DNA from: an uncultured Eubacterium sp.
GTDB lineage: Bacteria; Bacillota; Clostridia; Lachnospirales; Lachnospiraceae
Assembly: GCA_910578975.1 (NCBI GenBank)
Contig: CAJTRZ010000009.1
Location: 1-64,000 of the forward strand
Reading direction: 5' to 3'
DNA: 64,000 nucleotides
Shown: one piece after another, positions 42,756-51,480 of the stretch
How the letters are laid out: every line of letters starts with the position of its first letter
Position numbering within the stretch: the stretch's first letter is position 1
Translations under genes and position numbers: made by a program
Notes under the pieces: model-generated
The model's database searches: none
The model's input: only the letters and a program-made list of their open reading frames with translations
Told to the model about the DNA's origin: nothing

Positions 42756-44576
42756 TCATTCTACTGTAACAGATTTTGCCAGATTTCTTGGTTTATCCAC
42801 ATTTAATCCCTTAAGAACTGTTGTATAATATGCTACTAACTGAAGCGGTACTACTGTTACCATTGGCATTAAAATATCTTCCAGTACAGGAACCTCAATG
42901 ATTTCGTCCATAACGCCCTCATGGAATTCTGTTCCTTCTTTACATACTGTTATAGTAAATGCCCCTCTTGATTTTACTTCTTCTATATTACTTACCATCT
43001 TCTCTAATAATGCTTCCTGCGTTGCAACACTGATTACTGGCATCTCATCAGTTACAAGAGAGATTGTTCCATGTTTTAACTCTCCTGCCGCATAACTTTC
43101 AGAGTGAATATAAGAAATTTCTTTGAGTTTCAAAGACCCTTCCATACTCAGTGTATAATCAAGTCCTCGTCCAATATATAACAAACTAGGTGTTGTAATT
43201 AATTTGCTGGCAACATACTGGCATCTGTCTGCACATTCCATTGTCTTTTCAATAACTTCCGGAATATTCTCCAATTCTGCTGTTAGTCTCATACATTCTT
43301 CTCTGCTGATGCATCCTTTCGCATATGCCATTTCAAATGCAAATAAGTACATCACTGCCATCTGAACAGAAAATGCCTTAGTTGATGCAACAGAAATCTC
43401 TGGACCTGCATGCGTATAAATAACCATGTCTGCTTCTCTAGCAATAGAAGAACCCTTTACATTGACAACCGCCAATACTTTTGCACCTTTTTCATGTGCC
43501 AAATGCAATGCTGCCTTTGTATCTGCAGTCTCACCAGACTGTGAAATAACAATAACTAAATCATCTGGTGTTACAATTGGATCTCTGTATCGGAATTCAG
43601 AAGCAATATCTACTGTAACCTCACATCTTGCTAGTTTTTCAATAACATATTTTCCTACCATACCTGCATGCATAGCTGTCCCACATGCTACAATAAAAAT
43701 TTTTCTAACCTTTTTTAAACTTTCTTCTGTAATGCCACATTCTGAAAGATTTGGCATACCATCTATAATCCTAGGTGATATTGTTGTTCTGACTGCTGTT
43801 GGCTGTTCATGAATTTCTTTTAACATAAAATGCTCATATCCACCTTTTTCAGCAGCATCCATATCAAGATCTGAGATTTTTACTTCCTTAATAATTTCTC
43901 TTCTATGAATATCGCAAAACTCTACTCTGTCTGCCTTTATTGTAGCGATTTCATTTTCTTCTAAAAGATAATATTTTCTAGTATACTGTAAAATTGCAGG
44001 AACATCAGAGGCAATAAAATTCTCCTCTTCACCTACTCCAATAATTAATGGGCTATCCTTTCTAACCGCAAATATTTTATTAGGAAATTCTTTAAACATA
44101 ATTCCAAGGGCATATGCGCCTCTGATATCTTTTAAAGCTTTAACAATAGCATCAATAGGATCTCCATCATAATAGAAATCTAATAACTTTGCCACTGTCT
44201 CTGTGTCTGTTTCGCTTTCAAAAGAATATCCCTTTCCAATTAAAAACTTCTTGATATCTTTATAATTTTCTATAATACCATTATGTACTATAGTCACTCT
44301 CTTGCTTCCATGAGGATGAGAATTTATATCTGATGGTTCCCCATGAGTTGCCCATCTGGTATGTCCAATACCACAATGTCCATCCGGCTTATGATTTTCA
44401 CTGATTTTGTCTCTCAGATTCTGCAATTCTCCCTTAGATTTTTCAACAGTAATCTGTCCATTTTCGAAAACTGCAATTCCTGCTGAATCATATCCTCTAT
44501 ATTCCAATTTTGACAAAGAATTTAAAAGTACATCTGTACAATCTCTTTCTCCTACATATCCTACAATTCCACACAT
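42756..44576 (-). CDS. glmS: Glutamine-fructose-6-phosphate aminotransferase
   Basis: It makes glucosamine-6-phosphate, the entry to peptidoglycan amino sugars. The 606 residues start MCGIVGYVG with the catalytic N-terminal Cys, then the GATase II domain, then two SIS domains (CGTAMHAGMVGKYVIE, SQSGETADT) and the C-terminal DKPRNLAKSVTVE. AGGAGG precedes ATG. There is no room for, and no sign of, a glmS ribozyme. A nested hairpin lies in the leader at 44606-44635 instead. Confidence 0.97.
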   Translation of the reverse strand: MCGIVGYVGERDCTDVLLNSLSKLEYRGYDSAGIAVFENGQITVEKSKGELQNLRDKISENHKPDGHCGIGHTRWATHGEPSDINSHPHGSKRVTIVHNGIIENYKDIKKFLIGKGYSFESETDTETVAKLLDFYYDGDPIDAIVKALKDIRGAYALGIMFKEFPNKIFAVRKDSPLIIGVGEEENFIASDVPAILQYTRKYYLLEENEIATIKADRVEFCDIHRREIIKEVKISDLDMDAAEKGGYEHFMLKEIHEQPTAVRTTISPRIIDGMPNLSECGITEESLKKVRKIFIVACGTAMHAGMVGKYVIEKLARCEVTVDIASEFRYRDPIVTPDDLVIVISQSGETADTKAALHLAHEKGAKVLAVVNVKGSSIAREADMVIYTHAGPEISVASTKAFSVQMAVMYLFAFEMAYAKGCISREECMRLTAELENIPEVIEKTMECADRCQYVASKLITTPSLLYIGRGLDYTLSMEGSLKLKEISYIHSESYAAGELKHGTISLVTDEMPVISVATQEALLEKMVSNIEEVKSRGAFTITVCKEGTEFHEGVMDEIIEVPVLEDILMPMVTVVPLQLVAYYTTVLKGLNVDKPRNLAKSVTVE

Positions 44577-44605
44577 TATTCTTTCCTCCTATAAATAATA
44601 ATACA

Positions 44606-44635
44606 AATTGTTTCGCACTTCGTGCTCCCACAATT
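44606..44635 (-). promoter_or_regulatory. Hairpin in the glmS leader
   Basis: AATTGT...ACAATT encloses GCAC-GAA-GTGC, a compact two-tier stem-loop 30-60 bases before the glmS start. Its role is unknown. Confidence 0.4.
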
Positions 44636-44690
44636 CTAACAAATTCGAAATCCACCTTACCTGGCTACTTTCTCATTTGTTTAAGGGGCC

Positions 44691-44731
44691 AAAGTCACAA
44701 ATTTTCATGCATGCATGAAAATTATGACTTT
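44691..44731 (-). terminator. Palindrome spanning the topB stop codon
   Basis: A near-perfect palindrome (AGTCA..AATTTTCATGCATGCATGAAAATT..TGACT, split by two-base mismatches) includes the topB stop TAA at 44722-44724. It probably acts as terminator, although the T run after it is short. Confidence 0.55.
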
Positions 44732-46887
44732 TTTCCCCTCTTATTATAAAACTGTGCTACATAATTATAGTAGCTGGTCATCTGTCCTGCATTATTTAAA
44801 TTTATTACATTATTGAATCTGCCTTTAATAAAAGTATTTAACTTCTCCATATACTCATCAGCTGTTATCTGTCCTTCTGCGACCTGTGTAAGTCCCAACT
44901 CCCAACTGGCTGTAAGCTCCGGATTCAATAGTGATTTTATGGAGCCATGCACTACTCCAAATATCATCTCACCTAGCTGTGTAGGTGTAATAACCTGTGT
45001 CTTTTTATTTAATGCAATATATTTGATATTCGTCAGTTTCTTTATAATTTCAGCTCTTGTTGCACTGGTTCCAATTCCCGAGCCTTTAATTTGTGCTCTA
45101 AGGTCTTCATCTTCTATTAACTGACCTGCATTTTCCATTGCAAGTATTAAAGAACCTGATGAATATCTTTTTGGAGGAGTTGTCTCTCCTTCCTTAATAT
45201 TACATTCTATTATCGGTATTTTATCCCCTTTCTTCATATTATACAACAAATTAAAGAATTCTTCATCAAGACTTTGTTCCATATTTTCATCATCCTGATT
45301 TTGTGTATTTTCAATATCTTTTCCTTTATTATCTTTTGTTTCATTTGTTCTATTATTCTTTTTCTTTTCTTTTGGTACTCCTGAAATCTCAAAATATCCT
45401 TTCTGCACAAGAATTTTAAAATTAGAAGAAAACTGTTCTGTAGTTGTAGTCCCATCTGAAAAAGTTGCAGGCATAACACCTGTTAAAGTTGCTTTTTTAT
45501 ATATTGCAGGTGGATAAAAGATACTTAAAAAACGACGTACAATGACCATATAAACTTTCTGATTTATTGGCTTTTGCTTTGCAAGACCTGCCAGTCCCTG
45601 ACCTGTAGGCACAATCGCATAATGGTCTGTAATTTTTTTATCATCTACATACTTTGTTTTTTCTAAACCTTTATATAATTGATGCGCCAATATGTTTTTT
45701 GCAAAACCTGCACATGGTCCATAGTTTTGCAGACCACCGATATTTTTATGTATTTCTTTACAAACAGCCGTGGAAAGAACTCTGGCATCTGTTCTTGGAT
45801 AAGTACAAAGCTTTGCCTCATATAATTGCTGAACTACATTTAATGTCTCATCCGGACTGATTTTAAACATCTTAGAACAGTCATTTTGTAATTCTGCCAG
45901 ATTATATAATAACGGAGGCTGTTTCTTCTCATCCTTCATAGTAATCGACTTTATTGTCATCTCTAACGGATAAGGCTGTTTTGCCTGCACCTCTTTAAAT
46001 GCATTCATTTCCTGCTGGTTTGTTTCATCAATCAGCACAGGTCCATGTTTTTCTAACGCTTCGATTAAAGCCTGCGCAGTAGTCTTTTCTTTAAAACCAT
46101 TTTCTTTATATAATAATGGCGATTCATAAAATTTCGATTCTTTCACCGTTTTCCATTCTGCATCAATCATACGCCCTGAAATACCAGCCTGTGCTATTAC
46201 ACGATAAAAAGGGGTTTTAACAAAATTTCTGATTTCCCGTTCTCTGGTACAAATCATTCCAAGAACACAAGTCATAACACGGCCGACATTAATAGATTTC
46301 CAACCATCTTTTAAAAAGTTTTGAATAGAATTTCCATATTTCAATGTAAGAAGTCTTGAAAAATTAATTCCCATCAGATAATCTTCTTTGGCTCTGAGAT
46401 ATGCTGCATCTGACAGGTTATCATATTCTTTTAAGTCTTTTGCTTCCCTGATGCCTCTAAGAATCTCATCTTCTGTCTGTGAATCTATCCACACACGCTT
46501 TTGGGTCTTATTTTTAACCCCTGCTTCCTGCGCAACCAGTCTGTAAATATACTCTCCTTCACGTCCTGAGTCAGTACAAACATAAATAGTATCCACATCA
46601 TCTCGGTTTAAAATGCCCTTAACAATCTGAAACTGTTTTTTTACTCCTGGAATTACCTCATATTTCCACTCATTTGGTATAAAAGGTAAATCTCTCAAGT
46701 TCCACTTTTTATATCTTTCATCATAAACTTCCGGATAACTCATTGTGACTAAATGACCAACACACCATGTGACTATTGCCTTATCACTTTCCATATATCC
46801 ATCTTTTCTTGTTGTATTCAATTTTAACGCTTTTGCAAACTCTGCGGCAACACTTGGTTTCTCCGCAATGAATACTGCTTTTCCCAT
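44722..46887 (-). CDS. topB: DNA topoisomerase III
   Basis: A type IA topoisomerase of 721 residues that decatenates single-stranded or replicating DNA. The TOPRIM domain starts with AEKPSVAAEF and has DSGREGEYI. The active-site Tyr is in CTYPRTDAR. GIGTSATRAEII follows in the core. There are no C-terminal zinc ribbons. An unusual acidic, Asn-rich insert (about 515-555, KKNNRTNETKDNKGKDIENTQ...) lies in the middle and looks disordered. The start at 46887 has GGGAGA four bases upstream. Such TopB copies also occur on mobile elements, but no conjugation genes are nearby. Confidence 0.93.
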   Translation of the reverse strand: MGKAVFIAEKPSVAAEFAKALKLNTTRKDGYMESDKAIVTWCVGHLVTMSYPEVYDERYKKWNLRDLPFIPNEWKYEVIPGVKKQFQIVKGILNRDDVDTIYVCTDSGREGEYIYRLVAQEAGVKNKTQKRVWIDSQTEDEILRGIREAKDLKEYDNLSDAAYLRAKEDYLMGINFSRLLTLKYGNSIQNFLKDGWKSINVGRVMTCVLGMICTREREIRNFVKTPFYRVIAQAGISGRMIDAEWKTVKESKFYESPLLYKENGFKEKTTAQALIEALEKHGPVLIDETNQQEMNAFKEVQAKQPYPLEMTIKSITMKDEKKQPPLLYNLAELQNDCSKMFKISPDETLNVVQQLYEAKLCTYPRTDARVLSTAVCKEIHKNIGGLQNYGPCAGFAKNILAHQLYKGLEKTKYVDDKKITDHYAIVPTGQGLAGLAKQKPINQKVYMVIVRRFLSIFYPPAIYKKATLTGVMPATFSDGTTTTEQFSSNFKILVQKGYFEISGVPKEKKKNNRTNETKDNKGKDIENTQNQDDENMEQSLDEEFFNLLYNMKKGDKIPIIECNIKEGETTPPKRYSSGSLILAMENAGQLIEDEDLRAQIKGSGIGTSATRAEIIKKLTNIKYIALNKKTQVITPTQLGEMIFGVVHGSIKSLLNPELTASWELGLTQVAEGQITADEYMEKLNTFIKGRFNNVINLNNAGQMTSYYNYVAQFYNKRGKKS

Positions 46888-46963
46888 TTTATCTCCCAGT
46901 TGGTTCATTCTAGTATATTCTCAAATAATATTGTTATATTCATCTCTCAATATCAGTCACATT

Positions 46964-47539
46964 TTATTTATTAATATCATCCAATGTCATAGTATAAGAC
47001 GGAAGAAACTCATCCATAAAAATACGAATCTCATCCATTTTCATATCTTCTAACGCCTGTTTCGTAGCAAATTCTGCCTTTGCAAAATCTGTATTTCCTG
47101 TATTTTTTTCTTCAATACACTTAATATATGCAGAAAGTTTGTCTGCCGCTTTTACATACTTCCATTCTTCACTCTCATCCTCAATTAAAATAGCCCTGTA
47201 TGCATCACGCATATCCTCCGGAATCTCCGATAAAAGTTGATTTGCAGCAATATATTCTACCTTTTTATAGGCATCTCTTATTTCGGGAGCATAATATTTA
47301 ATAGGAGTTGGAAGATCTCCTGTAATTATCTCACTGGCATCATGCATAATTCCCATCATTGCAATATGCTCTGCATTTAAATTTTTATCTAAGCGTGCAT
47401 TTCCAATCACGGCTAAAGCATGTGCAATCACTGCCACCTGAAGACTATGCTCTGCAATATTTTCATTGTTGGCATTGCGCATCAACCCCCAACGGTTTAT
47501 ATATTTCATTCTGGCTAACATACCAAAAAAATTATTCAT
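46964..47539 (-). CDS. HD-domain 5'-deoxynucleotidase, YfbR-like
   Basis: The 191-residue protein has HD-superfamily metal ligands H31 (AEHS), H66-D67 (GIMHDASE) and a late Asp in KAADKLSAY. The arrangement, with the TGDLPTP segment, follows YfbR, which removes phosphate from deoxynucleoside monophosphates. GGAG precedes ATG. The gene lies 76 bases upstream of topB on the same strand, so co-transcription is possible. Specificity is inferred from family only. Confidence 0.88.
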   Translation of the reverse strand: MNNFFGMLARMKYINRWGLMRNANNENIAEHSLQVAVIAHALAVIGNARLDKNLNAEHIAMMGIMHDASEIITGDLPTPIKYYAPEIRDAYKKVEYIAANQLLSEIPEDMRDAYRAILIEDESEEWKYVKAADKLSAYIKCIEEKNTGNTDFAKAEFATKQALEDMKMDEIRIFMDEFLPSYTMTLDDINK

Positions 47540-47664
47540 TATATTTCTCCTTTGTTACAAAAGATAACAATTTATATATTATACCAAATTTTACGAAAAT
47601 AAGCCATACGAAAACTTATCATCTGCTTTGTACAAGCACATTATTGCTTGCCAAGCTTGTGCTA

Positions 47665-47706
47665 CAAAAAAGGTGTCCCTCAAAAGTCGCTAAACTTTTG
47701 GGACAC
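47665..47706 (-). terminator. thrC terminator
   Basis: GTGTCCC-AAAAGT and ACTTTT-GGGACAC pair around a seven-base loop; the minus strand continues CTTTTTTG. A second weaker hairpin (AGCACA/TGTGCT) lies beyond it. Confidence 0.85.
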
Positions 47707-47768
47707 TCTCTTTACTTATGACAAAAGTCCAAGCCAATGCCTGTTTTTCTATTTATTTTATATCTTAT

Positions 47769-49259
47769 TTACATAGATAAAAATTTCTTTACTATATCTT
47801 CCATTCCATCTACTTCTACCAGGTTGTTATGACGAACTTCTGCATTTCGAATTTCTTCAATGGCATTTGGAACTTTTACATTGCCAATCTTTGACAATTC
47901 ATCTACCAACTCAAAGTCTCCAAGTTCATCATACTTTGGATCAATCGCATTCATCACACTTCTTGTAAACTTAAACGGACTGGCTGTTGAAGCGATGACA
48001 GTTACTTCATCATCTCCTGTTTCAGCCACATATTTCTTATATGTGCTGGCAGCTACTGCTGTATGTGTGTCCATTACATATCCGGTCTTTTCATATGTTT
48101 CCCTGATTACCTCAGCTGTCTCTGCTTCTGTAGCATAATTTCCATAGAAATCTGCTAATTCTGCTTTCATTTCATCAGTAATCACATACTTGCCATCTGT
48201 TGTCAGACTTGTCATTAACTCTTTATTTTTCACTGCATCATTTCCAGCAATCTTATAAATCAATCTTTCGAGATTGCTTGAAATTAATATATCCATAGAT
48301 GGTGATGTTGTAAGGATAAAATCTCTGTTCTTATCATATTCACCTGTCTTAAAGAAATCGAATAATACTTTATTTTCATTAGAAGCACAAACTAATTTTC
48401 CAATTGGAAGTCCCATATTCTTTGCATAATATGCAGCCAAAATATTTCCAAAATTACCTGTTGGTACAACTACATTCATCTTCTGATCTTTTGCAAGTTT
48501 TCCTTCTGCATATAATTTTGCATAAGCATATACATAATAAGCAACCTGTGGTACCAAACGGCCAATATTAATAGAGTTAGCCGATGAGAACTGGAATCCT
48601 TTTTCATCCATTTCTTTTGCAAGTTCTTTATTTCCAAAGATTGCCTTAACACCACTCTGTGCCTGGTCAAAATTTCCTTCGATTGCTACAACATATGTGT
48701 TATCACCCTTTTGAGTAACCATCTGTTTTTCCTGAATCGGACTAACACCACCGTTTGGATAAAATACAATGATTCTTGTACCTTCTACATCTGCAAATCC
48801 TGCCATAGCAGCTTTTCCTGTGTCGCCGGATGTTGCAGTTAAAATAACGATTTCATTCTTTACATCATTTTTCTTTGCTGATGTTGTAAGAAGATGTGGC
48901 AAAATAGATAACGCCATATCCTTAAATGCAATTGTCTTTCCATGGAATAATTCCAAATAATATGCGCCATCTACTTCTGCAAGTGGAGCAATCTCCTCTG
49001 TATCAAACTTCGCATCATATGCCTTATTAATACAGTTCTTTAACTCTTCTTCTGTGAAGTCTGTAAAATATAACTTCATTACTTCATATGCTACCTGCTG
49101 ATATGTCATTTTTGATAATTCATCAACTGTAACATCAAGTTTTGGAATTTCTGTTGGAACAAATAAACCTCCATCATCTGCTAATCCTTTTAAAATAGCC
49201 TCTGATGCTTTTAAATCTCCTTCTCCACCTCTTGTGCTCTTGTAAAGTATTTCTTTCAT
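47769..49259 (-). CDS. thrC: Threonine synthase
   Basis: A PLP enzyme that turns O-phosphohomoserine into threonine. The 496-residue length and start (MKEILYKSTRGGEG) match the longer yeast/E. coli-like class. The PLP lysine is in TIAFKDMALS and the phosphate-binding loop in TGNFGNILA. AAGGAG stands six bases before the ATG at 49259. hom and thrB are not adjacent. The 130-base spacer to leuD holds hairpins (CTTTCTGC/GCAGAAAG) but no T-box. Confidence 0.95.
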   Translation of the reverse strand: MKEILYKSTRGGEGDLKASEAILKGLADDGGLFVPTEIPKLDVTVDELSKMTYQQVAYEVMKLYFTDFTEEELKNCINKAYDAKFDTEEIAPLAEVDGAYYLELFHGKTIAFKDMALSILPHLLTTSAKKNDVKNEIVILTATSGDTGKAAMAGFADVEGTRIIVFYPNGGVSPIQEKQMVTQKGDNTYVVAIEGNFDQAQSGVKAIFGNKELAKEMDEKGFQFSSANSINIGRLVPQVAYYVYAYAKLYAEGKLAKDQKMNVVVPTGNFGNILAAYYAKNMGLPIGKLVCASNENKVLFDFFKTGEYDKNRDFILTTSPSMDILISSNLERLIYKIAGNDAVKNKELMTSLTTDGKYVITDEMKAELADFYGNYATEAETAEVIRETYEKTGYVMDTHTAVAASTYKKYVAETGDDEVTVIASTASPFKFTRSVMNAIDPKYDELGDFELVDELSKIGNVKVPNAIEEIRNAEVRHNNLVEVDGMEDIVKKFLSM

Positions 49260-49394
49260 AATTTTCTCCTTATACACTTCTTTATGTTAAGCTCGAAAAC
49301 CTTTCTGCATAGCAGAAAGCACATGCTTCGCTTGTGACTCGTTTTCTTACTAAACAACCAGTAAAAATAAAAGCTCACTTCGTTCACGCTTATT

Positions 49395-49883
49395 TTACTT
49401 TGAATTGTTTATATAGTTAATCAGTCCACCATTACTGATAATATTCTGCATAAATTCAGGGAATGCCTGCCCCTGAAATTCTGTTCCTTTTGTTCTATTA
49501 TAAATTTTTCCACTATCAAAATCTACCTCGACCTGGTCACCATCCTCGATTCCTTTTGCTGCCTCTGGACACTCTATAATAGGAAGTCCGATATTAATTG
49601 CATTACGATAAAAAATTCTTGCGAACGTCTCAGCGATAACACAGCTAACACCTGCCGCCTTAATTGCAATTGGCGCATGCTCTCTGGAAGAACCACAACC
49701 AAAATTCTTATCAGCTACAATAATGTCACCATCAGTAACCTTATTAACAAACTCTTTATCAATATCTTCCATACAGTGTTTTGCAAGCTCTGCCGCATCT
49801 GGAACATTCAGATATCTGGCTGGGATAATAACGTCTGTATCTACATTACTTCCATATTTAAATACTCTTCCTTCTGCCTTCAT
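49395..49883 (-). CDS. leuD: 3-isopropylmalate dehydratase small subunit
   Basis: The 162-residue swivel subunit works with LeuC to isomerise isopropylmalate in leucine synthesis. It has NVDTDVIIPARYL, FGCGSSREHAP and FYRNAINIGLP motifs. This short form is typical of the homoaconitase/IPMI class of Firmicutes and archaea. AGGAGG precedes ATG and the gene begins ten bases after leuC. Confidence 0.95.
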   Translation of the reverse strand: MKAEGRVFKYGSNVDTDVIIPARYLNVPDAAELAKHCMEDIDKEFVNKVTDGDIIVADKNFGCGSSREHAPIAIKAAGVSCVIAETFARIFYRNAINIGLPIIECPEAAKGIEDGDQVEVDFDSGKIYNRTKGTEFQGQAFPEFMQNIISNGGLINYINNSK

Positions 49884-49893
49884 ATCTTACCTC

Positions 49894-51159
49894 CTATAAT
49901 CCTAACTCTTCCGGTCCGGAAATCTTACCTGTGACTGCACTTGCTGCTGCAACTGCCGGACTGGCAAGATATACTTCTGATTCAGGGTCACCCATACGAC
50001 CTACAAAGTTCCTGTTAGTTGTAGCAATAGCCCTCTCGCCTTTTGCAAGGATACCCATATGTCCACCAAGACATGGTCCACATGTTGGTGTGCTGAGAGC
50101 ACAACCTGCCTTAATAAAGATAGAAGCAAGACCTTCCTCGATACATTTGAGATAAATATCCTGCGTTGCAGGGAAGATAATACATCTTACTCCCTTCTTT
50201 ACTTCTCTTCCTTCCAGAACCTTTGCTGCGATTCTCATATCTTCAATTCTACCATTTGTACAAGAACCAATCACAACCTGGTCAATTTTTACATCACCAA
50301 CATTATCAATTGTCTTTGTATTTTCCGGAAGATGAGGAAATGCAACTGTTGGCTGTAATTTGCTTAAGTCAATCGTATATTCCTCATCATATATTGCATC
50401 CTCATCTGGTGCATACTCTGCAAACTCTTTTGTAGAATGTTCTTTCATATATTCACGTGTTAACTCATCAACAACAAAGATACCATTCTTTCCACCTGCT
50501 TCAATTGCCATGTTAGTCATAGCAAATCTGTCGTCCATAGAAAGATACTGTACACCATCTCCCATAAATTCCATAGAACGGTATAATGCACCATCTACTC
50601 CAATCATTCCAATAATATGAAGAATAACATCTTTACCACTAACCCATTTTGCAGGCTTTCCTGTCAAATTAAACTTAATGGCTGATGGTACTTTAAACCA
50701 AGCCTTTCCTGTTGCCATCCCGGCAGCCATATCTGTACTGCCTACACCTGTTGAAAAAGCTCCGAGCGCTCCGTATGTACAAGTATGTGAATCTGCTCCG
50801 ATTACTACATCACCAGCTACTACTAGTCCTTTTTCCGGAAGCAGTGCATGTTCAATACCAACTCTTCCTGTTTCAAAATAATTTGTAATATCATTTTCCT
50901 CAGCAAAATCCTTTACACATTTATAAAGTTCTGCTGACTTAATATCTTTATTTGGTGTAAAGTGATCCGGTACCAATGCAATCTTATCCTTACAGAATAC
51001 ACAGTCCACATCCATTTTTTCCATTTCTTTAATAGCCACTGGAGCAGTCACGTCATTTCCTAAAACTAAATCTAAATCAGCTTCAATTAATTGTCCTGCC
51101 ACAACGCTGTCTAATCCGGCATGTTTTGCCAGAATTTTCTGAGTCATAGTCATTCCCAT
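49894..51159 (-). CDS. leuC: 3-isopropylmalate dehydratase large subunit
   Basis: A 421-residue aconitase-family subunit that holds a [4Fe-4S] cluster; the ligand cysteines lie in VIGSCTNGR and CGPCLGGHMG. GADSHTCTYGALGAF carries substrate residues. GGAGG lies eight bases before ATG. leuA and leuB are not present, so the pathway is split. A palindrome at 51187-51200 sits at the likely transcription start. Confidence 0.95.
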   Translation of the reverse strand: MGMTMTQKILAKHAGLDSVVAGQLIEADLDLVLGNDVTAPVAIKEMEKMDVDCVFCKDKIALVPDHFTPNKDIKSAELYKCVKDFAEENDITNYFETGRVGIEHALLPEKGLVVAGDVVIGADSHTCTYGALGAFSTGVGSTDMAAGMATGKAWFKVPSAIKFNLTGKPAKWVSGKDVILHIIGMIGVDGALYRSMEFMGDGVQYLSMDDRFAMTNMAIEAGGKNGIFVVDELTREYMKEHSTKEFAEYAPDEDAIYDEEYTIDLSKLQPTVAFPHLPENTKTIDNVGDVKIDQVVIGSCTNGRIEDMRIAAKVLEGREVKKGVRCIIFPATQDIYLKCIEEGLASIFIKAGCALSTPTCGPCLGGHMGILAKGERAIATTNRNFVGRMGDPESEVYLASPAVAAASAVTGKISGPEELGL

Positions 51160-51186
51160 GATGATTTCCTCCTTTATCTATTCATT

Positions 51187-51227
51187 CGTGTATATACACG
51201 TTATAAAGCATAATTACATAATCGTAA
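51187..51227 (-). promoter_or_regulatory. leuCD promoter with palindromic operator
   Basis: On the minus strand TTACGA (51222-51227) and TATAAC (51200-51205) are spaced by 16 bases. A perfect 14-base palindrome, CGTGTATATACACG (51187-51200), follows the -10 box at once, covering the expected start site. That is a classic repressor position. No regulator is known. Confidence 0.5.
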
Positions 51228-51232
51228 CATTT

Positions 51233-51363
51233 TAGCCAACAGCTCGAATCCGCTCCGCTACTTCTCGCTGTTATGGCTCACCATATGATATAAAATGTAT
51301 ATAGCAAATAGTCTGCAAGCTGCCTTTTGCTATATACATTTTATATCGCATGGCTGAACTGTT
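51233..51363. repeat. Dispersed structured repeat, full copy C (reversed)
   Basis: Read on the minus strand it begins AACAGTTCAGCCATGCGATA like copies A and B. The long arm pairs 51287-51308 with 51326-51347 perfectly (22 bases) and the third arm is ACAGC/GCTGT around GAGAAGTAGCGGAGCGGATTCGA. The far outer arm is truncated. It lies upstream of the leuC promoter. Confidence 0.82.
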
Positions 51364-51423
51364 ACACATAATCCTTTACATTTTAGACCAAAACACTTTT
51401 ATAGTCAATGATTATATATAATG

Positions 51424-51458
51424 AAAAAACTCCAGGACTCCTTTCGAAGTCCTGGAGA
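51424..51458 (-). terminator. Terminator of the GH81 gene
   Basis: CTCCAGGACT and AGTCCTGGAG form a perfect 10-base stem, followed by six T on the minus strand. Confidence 0.93.
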
Positions 51459-51480
51459 ATAAATATTAATCACTTAATGA

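Noticed and set aside
44577..44721. glmS ribozyme
   Set aside because: The spacer is too short and lacks the conserved catalytic core and pseudoknot sequences.
44722..46887. Integrative conjugative element marked by topB
   Set aside because: TopB copies often ride on such elements, but no relaxase, mating or integrase gene is present and neighbours are housekeeping.
49260..49394. Riboswitch in the leuD-thrC spacer
   Set aside because: Hairpins such as CTTTCTGC/GCAGAAAG are present, but nothing matches a known class and no antiterminator pairing is visible.
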